From NCBI GenBank assembly GCA_001970855.1, contig LSSN01001385.1:1-15518 (forward strand): a stretch of DNA of 15,518 bases, given 5' to 3'. The DNA is from Smittium culicis (Eukaryota > Kickxellomycota > Harpellomycetes > Harpellales > Legeriomycetaceae). The position numbers and the translations under genes are program-made. The first letter of the stretch is position 1, and the number at the start of each line of letters is the position of its first letter. The notes below the pieces were generated by a model, which saw nothing but the letters and a program-made list of their open reading frames with translations, was not told where the DNA came from and did not search any database. This document shows, piece by piece, positions 1-9,477 of the stretch.

Positions 1-1074
1 AAGTGCGGGATAATGACTATAAGCGGGGAGATGACTACTGATATGACCCTGCAGGGCCAAAAAGTCAACTCCACCGACCAGTACACCTACTTGGGCTATA
101 TTATGAATAGCAAGTGGGACGTATCTGGGACCATCAAGAAAAACAAGAATAAGGTCAGGAAGGCTGTATACGCTTCGTATAGCTTCCTGAGACGGTCTGA
201 TGTGCTGACAACATTAAAAATAAAGTTCATCAATTCGGCTCTGATGCCGATTGGATGTTACGGTGGGGAAACATTTGGCATGAGCGAAGCCAGATGCAAG
301 CCCATACATTCAGAAATCGACAAGGCGATCCGAATGGTTGCCAACGTCGGGAAATCAGCGGCCATGGAGCGCATCAGGGATGAACTGGGCATAAGCTCAG
401 TGTTCATGCGCACCAGCACAGCCCGTGAGCGTGCATACCATAAGTGGCCAACATCAAAAACATGGATCGCCGACCTCATCAAGGCACCGATGAAGGCCCG
501 GATGGCCACCTGGGTGACCGGGAGCTCCCGGTGGATCAAAAAATTCTGCTATCAAGATTCATACGGTCATACTATCATCACGATAGTCGACCGGAAACGA
601 CGAAATAACCGGTCTGTAATCCACCGGTGGACCGTGGACAGGAAAATCGGCAAAAAAGGCAACTGGGTTGACCTTTAAGCAATGTATCCGGACCTGAAGC
701 TGGACCTTCAGGACATTGGGAAAATGCGTATGGGCACATTTCGGACCGCCCAGCGCCTGTCGAACATGAAAATCCTCGACCAAAAATTCAAAAATTTTTG
801 CCGCTACTGCAAATTGTGTGTGCCTGAGACGGTCGACCACATAATTATGAGCTGCAGCCTTTGGAGAAATCACCGATCATCGACGATCGGCCGGTTCATA
901 CCGACGCCGATCCGCTCTGACGAAAAAAATTTACTTTCAAGTTATAACGAAGCCCGGTCGGTGTTAGTTGGCAAAACCCTTGTGGGTGATGTAGTATATC
1001 AACCTTTGTTGGATTTTCTGTGTTCACGCCTGATTTTTTTAATACAAATGATTAAAAAAATTATAATTATCTAA
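1..1074 (+). pseudogene. Non-LTR (LINE-type) retrotransposon reverse transcriptase, C-terminal part, broken
   Basis: One reading frame is open from base 1 to a TAA at 1072-1074, apart from a single in-frame TAA at 676-678; an ATG follows 3 bases later in the same frame. The start lies off the left edge. The early part reads KCGIM and then YLGYIM, the stretch that follows the catalytic YADD box in fungal and jockey-like LINE reverse transcriptases; YADD itself is outside the window. Basic thumb-like sequence follows. The last third carries a CX2C-X9-HX4C zinc-binding motif (cysteines at 799-801, 808-810 and 853-855, histidine at 838-840), usual near the C-terminus of such ORF2 proteins. The protein would replicate the element by target-primed reverse transcription. 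The stop falls between the thumb region and the zinc motif, so this copy is probably dead. G+C is far higher than in the DNA that follows. No clear poly(A) tail is seen after 1074. The family call is by recognition, not database search. Confidence 0.85.
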
Positions 1075-3028
1075 ATTAAACCCTATTTTTATCCGCGAGT
1101 TAATAACTATATTTATATAATTTTTTTTAATATATGTTTCTGAGGTAATTATATTGAGTTTTTCTATCTGATATTATATATTGATGCAGTCATTATCTTA
1201 CTATACTATTCGTAGTTTTTTTTCTTTTTATGCTTCAGTTTATTGCATCCCTTGGTCTTTCTTATTAATATATCTATAACTGTTCTAGCAGGATTGTAAA
1301 TTGAAAAATCTTTATTGACAATTGTGAAGTATATTTTATATTTCGATTGTTAATGGTGGTTAAAGTTCTTTGATCATTTGATAAGGAGTTTATATTATTA
1401 TATTTTAATTATATATGAATTTTGATTTTTTATTACTTAGTCGTTATCACTAGACTGATTTATAGTGACTGGTTTAAAATTTATTTATTATTATTATTAA
1501 TATAATCTTAAAAATTATATACTAACTATTTACCATTTATTCTCAATTTAAGGTGACATTTACTTTTTATAAGATTTTGATATATTAATTGTCATTTTTC
1601 AAGTCTTGATATTTCTAAATAATATTTGATACCAATATATGAAATTTTCCTCATTTTCCCATTAATTTAAGCTTATCTAATATTGAATATAAATCACATA
1701 TTAGTGCATATTTTAGATTTAATCATCAAATAGGATTAAAATTATTATTCAATAGCCTCACATTGGAATAGATTATTATTTTTTCATATATTCATATTCA
1801 TATAAATATCAAATATCAAATATTTATCTTAGATGTCATTGATGATAAATATGATCACAAGTATTCTTACAATGCTGTTTTATTGGTTTTTTTTTCGAAA
1901 TATTTGAGGATATCTTTTAGTAACTCATTATTATTAAAATTTTGTTACTATCACAGATATTTCATTTAAAAATTATATGCGTCATGCAATGACTAATATT
2001 CATATATTAAAGGTTTAATAATTCCCATTTAAATTATCAAGTATGGATATAGCTTCAAAAAGTCTAATTTTTTGTCTTATACAGAATAGAACTATATACT
2101 AATTAAATAAAAAGATGAATCAAAAATTTTTGTCACTGAGATGGAGATTGAGTAAATATCTATATTGTGCTATTTTTAGTATATTAATATTATTGGCTAG
2201 CCTAACTTTAAATCTATATATTTCTGTTGATAATATATTTATTTATTAAATTATTTGTGTTAATTTTGTAAATCAGTTATATCCTGTGATTAATAATATT
2301 GTTTATTTGTTCATAATTTATCCACTGGTCCACTAAGGTTCAATTTTTTTCTAGTTAAATTTTTTTAAAATTAATTTATTCCTATTTTCTCGATCTATAC
2401 ATTAATATTAAATGTAGGCTTAATTGACATAGTCCAATATTATAAAATATTTCGTGCTTAATCTCTCCAACTAGGTTATATATAATATTAAATGGAACTA
2501 TTAAAGATTTAAACTCTATACCTAGATATTTTAATAACTATGTTTACAATTATGAGATGTTGGAAATATCAAAAGAAAATGAAGCAAATCATAAATATTC
2601 TATGAATTTGAAAATATGATACTTGATCTGCTAAAGAATCCGATAGCATAATAAAATGTTACATGGATTTCAAGGTGATAAAAACAATCTAGAGTTCTAA
2701 TAATTTTTTTGGAAATTGATCATACAAAAAAACCATTATAGAACTATCGTTTTGGTTATTTGATATAAAGTTCCTAACTTGATTTTCAAGATCAATAAAT
2801 GAAAAATAGTGTAGCTGTAAGGGGATTTTATTTGAAATATTATGATCAGAAGATTAAACAAAAGAATTTAATATTTTTAAGTAGCTAAAGTAAGAATCGG
2901 AACACTTAAAAATGTACAGACTTAGCCTATGCAAATTAAAGTAGATATATATTTTCTATCCATAGAAATATTAAAAGTAATAACCACGGCTAGCCATATT
3001 TTGTGCGTAAAAAACAACCTACATCCAA
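1075..3028. other. Gene-free AT-rich DNA after the retrotransposon
   Basis: This stretch is very AT-rich with stop codons in every frame and no coding-like ORF. It presumably includes the 3' untranslated part of the LINE, but I cannot place its end. A short ATT microsatellite lies near 1486-1500. No tRNA, rRNA or transposon end is recognisable. Confidence 0.6.
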
Positions 3029-3110
3029 TTAACCCTTTCAGGGGTGGTAAGTCATTTTTTTCTATTTTAGGATTTGAAAATAGCGCGAGGTAGTTAAAAA
3101 AAAGCCTAAT
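3029..3110. repeat. Possible solo left end of a TTAA-type miniature element
   Basis: TTAA at 3029-3032 is followed by CCCTTTCAGGGG, identical over 12 bases to the left end of the complete element at 14103. Sequence inside diverges after about 16 bases. No matching right end (AAAGGG-TTAA) is seen near the expected position around 3220. It is either a relic with a decayed right end, a member of a longer family, or chance in a low-complexity background. The 12-base match in such AT-rich DNA argues against chance. Confidence 0.4.
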
Positions 3111-3739
3111 TGAACCATTTTTAATAATTAATTTCGCAACTTTGTTCTCATAAATTTTATTTCTTTTTATACCCAGCTTTAAAAGTAAATATAATAGTTA
3201 TTGGATTATTCAACAAAAATTCAATAAAAAATATACAAAAAATCTTATCAAGCTAAATACAGCAATAGAAAAAAAAAATTTTCCAAAAATTTTCTTCGGA
3301 AAAAATGCTAAAGTTATTAAATTCAAATCATAATAAAAATAAAAAGCTAGAATTTATAGAGTATATTTTGAATTTCAAGACATGTATAGCTGTAAAGTCT
3401 TAAAATAAAATAATTTGATTTTAAAAATAGCTTATAGATAAAATGTTTATTCCTAGAATAAATGAAAAATTCAGTTCTAGTTAAAATAAAAGGATACACC
3501 AATATATCATTGAAATATATAAAAATTAAAGAATACTATAATAAAACCAAAAATAAATACTTATAAATTTGAAAATTATACATATAAGGTGATAATATGA
3601 ATTAAATGATTTAATAAAAGATTTATTTGATAAATTTAATCAAAATAATGATCCAAGTTGGGACTAATAAGATCAAATCAAATGAAAAAAATTTTAAACA
3701 TAGCTTAAAACGGATATTTTTTAATTTTATACCAGTTTA
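3111..3739. other. Gene-free AT-rich DNA
   Basis: No ORF, RNA gene or transposon end can be supported here. The only local structure is an A10 run next to a small inverted repeat (TTTTCC...GGAAAA) around 3270-3306. Confidence 0.5.
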
Positions 3740-4345
3740 TAATCTTATACTTTTAGTGAATTGACAGCTTTTTTTACGTTAAAGCTTTAGATTGGCGCTT
3801 TTCTAAGCAAAAAAATTGAATAATTATTGATTACTCTTAAAATACATTCTACAAAATATTATAACACTGTTTTTAATTTGACACATTTAGTGGAAAAGCA
3901 GATTTTATTGCGTTAACGCTCCAGATTGGCACTTTTATTATTTAACCATTACAGCTATTAAAGTTAATCTTAAAAATTGTATATTCAAAAAAAAATTTTT
4001 TTTGAACATACAATTTTTTTTTTCGTTAACGCTCAATGTAAGCACTTTATGAAACTGACTATATTATCTGAATTAAAAACATTTATTTTAATATTATATG
4101 TGAGATTCTTTAAGGTTCAGAACTTTTTCTATTAAAAAATTCTTTAATTTTAAATTTCTCTACTGCTAAAAATTATTTAGAACACATTTTAACTGGATTA
4201 AATAAAATTTACATTAAAACAGGCTAGTATTTTTAAAAAAAATCAATTCTGAAGGAGCAAATTCCCACTCTTCCAATAATCTTTCATCATATGTAAATAA
4301 TGTTATGGATTTAAACAATAGTACTCAATATTAGCGTTAACTCCG
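3740..4345. repeat. Diverged repeat array with GCGTTAACGCT cores
   Basis: Four related cores centre on TTAA: ACGTTAAAGCT (TTAA 3779-3782), GCGTTAACGCTCC (TTAA 3913-3916), CGTTAACGCTC (TTAA 4026-4029) and AGCGTTAACTCC (TTAA 4337-4340). The first two share about 55 bp: TTTAGTG, then a core, then AGATTGGC, then CTTTT. The third keeps CGCTC and GCACTTT. A CTTAAAA word recurs between cores. Core spacing is 134, 113 and 311 bp. This could be an old tandem repeat, or a chain of short TTAA-flanked elements, since 4030-4336 has weakly inverted CGCT...AGCG ends. Confidence 0.5.
3972..4019. repeat. Near-perfect inverted repeat (hairpin), 23-bp arms
   Basis: The left arm AAAAATTGTATATTC followed by an A-run pairs with the right arm, a T-run followed by GAACATACAATTTTT. 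There is one mismatch in 23 pairs and about one unpaired central base. The centre is A9T8. It sits between the second and third GTTAACGCT cores, where the corresponding earlier interval has no such arm. Confidence 0.6.
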
Positions 4346-4812
4346 AAAAAAAAATTTTTTTTAATTTTTTTTTATTAGATGTTAAATTTATATTTAATTC
4401 TCCTCATGTATTTATGTTTTATTTTTTTTTTTGTACAATTTTCGTTTATAATATTCATTTTTGCCTTTGTAGTTATAAAATTGATTTAAATTAATGTAAA
4501 TTTACTTTTAAAAAAGTGGATAAAACTGTTTTGATGTTTCAACACCTGTAATTTTTTTTAGAATTTAACTGATTTTGATTAAGATAGAAGCGATTTATAC
4601 AATGATAATACGTATATAAATAGTCTAGTATTTAAGCAATATATTTATTAGTCATGCTAATAGATGCTCAAATATAAATATAAATCCTTGATGTAGGCCA
4701 AAACTTATATAATTTATATTTAGCATTTTTTTTTGATTAAATCAATATCTTAGTAAATTATGGAGAGATAAAGCCATCAATGAATATATTTTTCACCCTA
4801 CGATACAAAAAA
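4346..4812. other. AT-rich DNA with A9T8 tract, otherwise empty
   Basis: An A9T8 block lies at 4346-4362, with a further T run just after it. No ORF or other element is recognised in the rest of this interval. Confidence 0.5.
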
Positions 4813-4937
4813 AAATAAAACCCTTTTATTCGTATAAAAGAATGTCTAAAATATGTGTATACTCATGTGATAAAACGTACGAGTAAGAATTCAAAATACT
4901 TTCAATAAAGCTCTTTAAACCGTAAGGGGTTTTATTT
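4813..4937. repeat. 125-bp segment bounded by inverted repeats
   Basis: The left end AAATAAAACCCTT (4813-4825) is matched in reverse complement by AAATAAAACCCCTT (4937-4924), with weaker pairing further in (CGTATAAAAG against CGGTTTAAAG). It resembles a very short inverted-repeat element. The outer bases are A/T-rich and no TTAA duplication is visible, so the transposon reading is uncertain. Confidence 0.35.
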
Positions 4938-5207
4938 GGGCAAAGAGGGGAGAGCATAAAAAAAATTTTTTTTAAGAAATTGCATAGTTTCTTTTAATTA
5001 CTATACTGGTTTTTTTAATGAAATCGAGTTTCTTTGCCTAGTTAAAGCCTGGTCAAACTACTTATCAAACTTAGTCTACTGGATTTAAAGAATTAATAAA
5101 ATTAGTGAGTTATGGATATTAACTACAAAATTTATTGGCTAATTATAGAATTGCACATTTTAAGATATATTTATATATTTGTTATTTTATAAATAAACGA
5201 AAGTGTT

Positions 5208-5404
5208 TTAACCCCTTCCCGCAGAGTATAATATTTTTGACCCACCTGATATAGCCAACAGCGTTCAATTTAAGTACTTTAATTCCGAGACTTAAAGAAG
5301 TATTTGTATATTGACAAGTAACTGCAAATAATATACTTTCTTTGAAATTATAAACGAATCAATGATGTAGCTTTTTTAAAGAGTGTTGGGCGGGAAAGGG
5401 TTAA
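5208..5404 (+). mobile_element. MITE family A, copy 1 (piggyBac-like, complete)
   Basis: TTAA at 5208-5211 and TTAA at 5401-5404 flank a 189-bp body. The body starts CCCCTTCCCGC and ends GCGGGAAAGGG, giving 11-bp terminal inverted repeats with one mismatch. Precise TTAA duplication plus CCC...GGG ends is typical of the piggyBac superfamily; Kolobok elements also use TTAA but the ends fit piggyBac better. It has no coding capacity. The body aligns along its whole length with the copy at 13640: TTTTTGACCCACC, GATATAGCCAACAGCGTTC and CTGCAAATAATATAC are shared. This is the best-preserved border pair of the family. Confidence 0.8.
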
Positions 5405-8340
5405 CAAACATTTTTGGAGAAAATTTTGTCGTAGCAGAGATTAAAAAAGTGCTACAACAAAGAAAGTATCTCATCAAAGAACCGTTATTATAACCAAAGA
5501 GATGATTAACCTAGCTTTATTGCAAAGAGTTTTAATACTGATGCGAGTTTTTATAGGAAATCCTATCCTCTCTTTGTGAATATTGATGATTCGTAAAATT
5601 TATTATTATATATTCACATCTATATTTTTTCTTCCTTTTTATTCAAAAAATTTATTAACCTTTTTATTCTATTGATTTACTTTATCGCTACAAGAAAAAA
5701 AAATAGTATTACTCTTATCATTAGTGAAGAAGACATGAGCTGTATAAAAAGCACAATTTCCTTCCAAAAAGAGATGATATGTAGTTTTTTTGATAACTTA
5801 TAGAAATAAAAATTATTCAAAACAGTCAGCATATGGTTTTTATATCTTATAAGTAATAAATAGAAAAGAAAAAAAAACTTGAATTGAACCGAAGAAAAAA
5901 CCCTAAAACAAAATTTTAAAGTTCTAGGTGGAGTATTGGGAATACTCCGACAATTTGTCCCCTGGTCGGGCTAATTAAAGATTTTAATGGACTATCAAAT
6001 TAATAAAATGGGTGCCTTATTCGCAAATCTAACGCCAAATTTAATACATTAGGAATTTTCAAGTTCTTGTGAGAGATGGTTTATATCTTTATAAGTCGAA
6101 TATGGACCTGAGGTTATGATGCTAAAATTAAGGTGTAATAGATTATTTTTTAGGAATTTTCTTGTGTCGTAATGCGAATCAACGACTGAGCGAAAACTAA
6201 AAACATTTATATAATCTTAGTTTGTTTAAGATGTAAATAAAATTAGGCCGACTTACTTTTCTTGTTTTCGCAAACTACAAAGGAAAACGAGCAGAAAAAA
6301 AAGCGATTTTGCCTGTTAGACCTTTAGATTATAATATATTTTTTGAATATAAAGAAGATTAGTGCTTTTATAAGTTAATTAAATATCAAAATAAAAAAAT
6401 AGAAAGAAAACACATATGCGAGACTTGAATTTTATGAAATGACAATAAAATAACTAGAAAAAATAATATAAAAGCTAAAAACAAACAATGTTTATTTCGC
6501 TCTTTAGTTTTATTTTTAATTTTTTGTAATTAATTAATACTATAACATTAATATAAAAAATCGAATCAAGAAATAGCAAAAATTATATAGAATACTTAAA
6601 ACTCGTAACCTCTAAAGTAAAAATTTGGTATAAACTTAAATCATTATTTGCATAATAGTCTTTAAAACAATAATTATTGGAACAAAATTTACTATTAAAT
6701 AATGGTTATGAAATATATTTTTAATAACCTCATTTTCATAAACACCAGTTTAATCTTGTTAATGCATAGTAAAAAATTAATTATATATATAAATTTTACA
6801 TACTATATTTAATACTTAATCGAAAATAAAGGTAGTAGTATATAAAAAAACAAAACTACTATATTTTTTTGATAGGGATTAATTATATAGAATAAATTGT
6901 AAAATTTTATTCACATAAAATGAATATCTTGTTTATGCGGATCTTATAGCTAGGCTTAAGTAGGATGACTGAAAGATTTTATATTAAAACTTTATTAGTT
7001 GAATAAAAATTTGAATCGAAATTATAAACTTTCAATAATATTTTTTTCTAGAATTATTCAAAAAACGTGATTTTTTTAAATGATATCTCACAGGGTTTAA
7101 AATATAAAGCGCATATATTTAGAGGACTCAAGTTTTTGTAGATAGATCAAATAAATTTTTGTGATTTTTATGCTGTCTAATCAGAACAGTGTATATCTTT
7201 GGCTGTAATAAACTTTTAATTATTTTCAAAAATAATCTGTAAGTATTAGCAGCTATTATATAACTAAATTGTATAATTCAACTTTCAAAGTAAAAAAATC
7301 GATTGAAAATAGATATCCGGTTTGGAGCAAAACATAGAAGTGGTGTATTGGCTGATATTTAAGCTATGCAATAATTTTCATAAGAATTTTTTTATTTGGC
7401 CTAAATGTATTTTAATATTCAGCCGATATTTTGATTATTCACATATAGAGGATATCATATATATTGATATTATAACGCATTAATTTAAAGCGTGAATTAA
7501 ATTAGGAATGATTTAAACTTTTAAGAAATAATAAACAAGTATATATATCTAATAGGTTATAATCACAAATATAATTTATTAGACTACGTGTGTTTGTAAA
7601 TTCAGCAAGATTTATTTGTTAAGATAAAGATAATATTGAGCTAATCAGTTATGGTATTATTTTTAAGATGGAGGGATGAATAAAAATATGCAATGCTCGA
7701 AATTAAAAAATTAGGTTGATATTAATTTTTTCTGCATAAAACGAAATGGAAAGATAAAAAAAACATAGATTGGATATAATTTTAGATTTATTTTATTAAC
7801 ATGTTTAGTATGTACATCCGCAGCGATGGGCATATATTTAATTAATCTATGTTCATACTGCGTGTGTGAGTGAGATGTAGAGGCGGTGTAGTTGAATCGA
7901 TACAACATCCAATCATTGAGAAACAAGTAATTGTATTTATATATAATTATTGTGCGTTATAATATTTCTTTAAAAGTAAAATAAAAAATTATAATGTTAT
8001 TTTTATGGAGGAATTTAGCTATATTGAAGCTGATAAGTGTGGGGGCGACAGAAAGGAGGCGAATTAAGTGGAAGATGCCAATATGACTTATTTTTTATTA
8101 TTCTTTTTATAGATTTTGGGCAAATGAGATGAGCGGAGATAAATTAAAGCAGAATAGGATTTGCTAAAAAAACAATGAAAGGTTTGGATTTAAAGGATTA
8201 TAGGGTATTCGCGATTATTAATTTACAATACATTAAAGTTTTGAAGTTGGAAAAATATGCGAATTAGTTTGAAACTGTGTATTTAATTGAGAAATTTGGA
8301 TTTTCAAGTAGAACTGTGTACTTTATTTTCTTTTCTCCGC
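5405..8340. other. Gene-free AT-rich DNA
   Basis: About 2.9 kb with no convincing ORF on either strand. The one local G+C island is the hairpin pair at 5930-5969. From about 7840 to 8080 the sequence becomes less AT-rich (GTGTGTGAGTGAG, then GTGTGGGGGCGACAG), but no reading frame or RNA gene can be supported. Confidence 0.5.
5930..5969. repeat. Overlapping hairpin pair in a G+C island
   Basis: GGAGTATT (5930-5937), loop GGG, AATACTCC (5941-5948) is a perfect 8-bp stem. CCGAC (5947-5951) can pair with GTCGG (5965-5969) across a 13-base loop. The two stems share the CC at 5947-5948, so they exclude each other. No gene lies nearby, and no RNA family is recognised. Confidence 0.45.
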
Positions 8341-8578
8341 AGTAAGTTTTACAAGTTGAAAGTATATTAATTTTTTGTCCAAAAAAAAAATAAAAAAATT
8401 CGTATTAGTTATTTAATCTACTTAGTATAAATGATTTTTTTCTAGGAATAAAAATATTCATACTTGAAGTATCTTCTTTTTAAAAAACGTATCCTTTCTC
8501 TTTCATTACTATTTCTATCCAAAAATTATCGCAGATAATTACTAGTAAAATTTCATATTTAATAAAAAATTCAAAAAA
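8341..8578 (+). promoter_or_regulatory. Upstream region of SKP1
   Basis: The region before the ATG contains a TATAAA at 8426-8431 and a pyrimidine-rich tract at about 8491-8520, both common in fungal promoters. A donor-like GTAAGT at 8342-8347 and an acceptor-like GCAG ending at 8534 could bound a leader intron, but nothing confirms splicing. The base context before the start is a run of A. Confidence 0.35.
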
Positions 8579-9055
8579 ATGGTAGTTTTAACAGCTTCAG
8601 ATGGCCAGACTTTCACTGTTGATCGTGCAGTCGCACAGCAGTCGCTACTGATCAAGTCAATGCTCGAGGACATTGGCGACAGCAATGATCCAATCCCTAT
8701 TCCCAACGTTACTGCCGAAGTTCTGAAGAAAGTGATCGAGTACTGCGATTACCACAAGAACGACGAGCCACAAACCACAACAGAAGATGATACTGTCGGT
8801 TCAGGCAATAGCGCAATAGATGCATGGGACAGTGAGTTCATCAATGTCGACCAGGAAATGCTATTTGAACTTTTGCTTGCCTCAAACTACTTGAACATCG
8901 GCTCTTTGCTAGATTTGGGCTGCAAAACTGTCGCCAACATGATGAAGAACAAATCTGCTGAGGAAATCCGAAAACAGTTCAATATTCCCAACGACTTTAC
9001 TCCCGAGGAAGAAGAGCAGATCAGGCGCGAAAACGAATGGGCTGAAGAAAACTAA
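8579..9055 (+). CDS. SKP1: SKP1, adaptor subunit of SCF ubiquitin ligases
   Basis: The 158-residue protein is a full-length, intronless SKP1, about the usual fungal length. In SCF complexes SKP1 bridges the cullin to F-box proteins that choose substrates for ubiquitination, in nucleus and cytosol; it also has roles outside SCF. Residues 1-65 form the BTB/POZ-like fold that binds cullin: the VLTASDGQ strand, then PIPIPNV, then [10 protein letters not shown] Thr/Asp/Glu-rich loop spans about 62-80. Residues 84-158 contain [31 protein letters not shown] and the C-terminal NEWAEEN, which make up the F-box-binding helices. The ATG is in an A-rich context and the protein starts at the family's usual first strand. 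Stop TAA at 9053-9055. G+C is much higher than in the flanks. It converges with DPH5. Identification is secure from motif order and length. Confidence 0.97.
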   Translation: MVVLTASDGQTFTVDRAVAQQSLLIKSMLEDIGDSNDPIPIPNVTAEVLKKVIEYCDYHKNDEPQTTTEDDTVGSGNSAIDAWDSEFINVDQEMLFELLLASNYLNIGSLLDLGCKTVANMMKNKSAEEIRKQFNIPNDFTPEEEEQIRRENEWAEEN

Positions 9056-9477
9056 TGTGATAATTTTAGTTTCCTCAATATTTTTTATCCCCCCCTCCCC
9101 CCAATCCCGACCCTACTTTTATAAACTATGTTGAGTATCATGTCCATCTTTCTCCATATTACCTTTTATATATAATCTTTTATAAGTATACACAAAATAA
9201 ATATTTAATAAATAATTAAATCTAGTTAAATTTCCAATTATTTACTTAATACTTATAAAATTCAAGCTCAGTTAACTAATAATAACGCCTAAGCAATAAT
9301 TTTGAACATAAACTTCATAGAGCTTATTAAAATATATTTAAAAATTATAATAGAAACTATAAGTATTAAGATCTGTTATTGGGGAATACATCGAACGAAA
9401 ACCCGCAATAACACAAGTATTAAATAAAATATATGTTGATTAATAAGAACACTAGTTATAAGCAAGAGTAATAAAGA
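9056..9477. other. Intergenic region between convergent SKP1 and DPH5
   Basis: This holds the 3' untranslated ends of both genes. Plus-strand AATAAA signals at 9196-9201 and 9207-9212 could direct SKP1 polyadenylation about 140-160 bases after the stop. A C-rich block lies at 9089-9113. No clear AATAAA serves DPH5 on the minus strand. Confidence 0.5.
9089..9113 (-). promoter_or_regulatory. Canonical G-quadruplex motif (minus strand) in SKP1 3' region
   Basis: The plus strand reads C7-T-C6-AAT-CCC-GA-CCC. The minus strand therefore has four G runs of at least three with 1-3 base loops, which fits the G-quadruplex rule. It begins 34 bases after the SKP1 stop. It would be C-rich in SKP1 mRNA and G-rich in any read-through from DPH5. 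Function is inference. Confidence 0.5.

Noticed and set aside
258..873. Minus-strand ORFs opposite the LINE
   Set aside because: They are shadows of the reverse transcriptase frame, which alone carries the conserved motifs.
1075..1140. LINE poly(A) tail or target-site duplication
   Set aside because: A-runs occur, but none is distinguishable from the AT-rich background, and the 5' end needed to confirm a duplication is off the window.
7711..7926. Minus-strand ORF of 71 codons in the gene desert
   Set aside because: Composition follows the AT-rich background, there is no motif, and no sign of splicing to other exons.
5405..8340. tRNA, rRNA or CRISPR-like structure
   Set aside because: No T-loop GGTTCRA box with a matching acceptor stem, no rRNA core and no regular short repeats were found.
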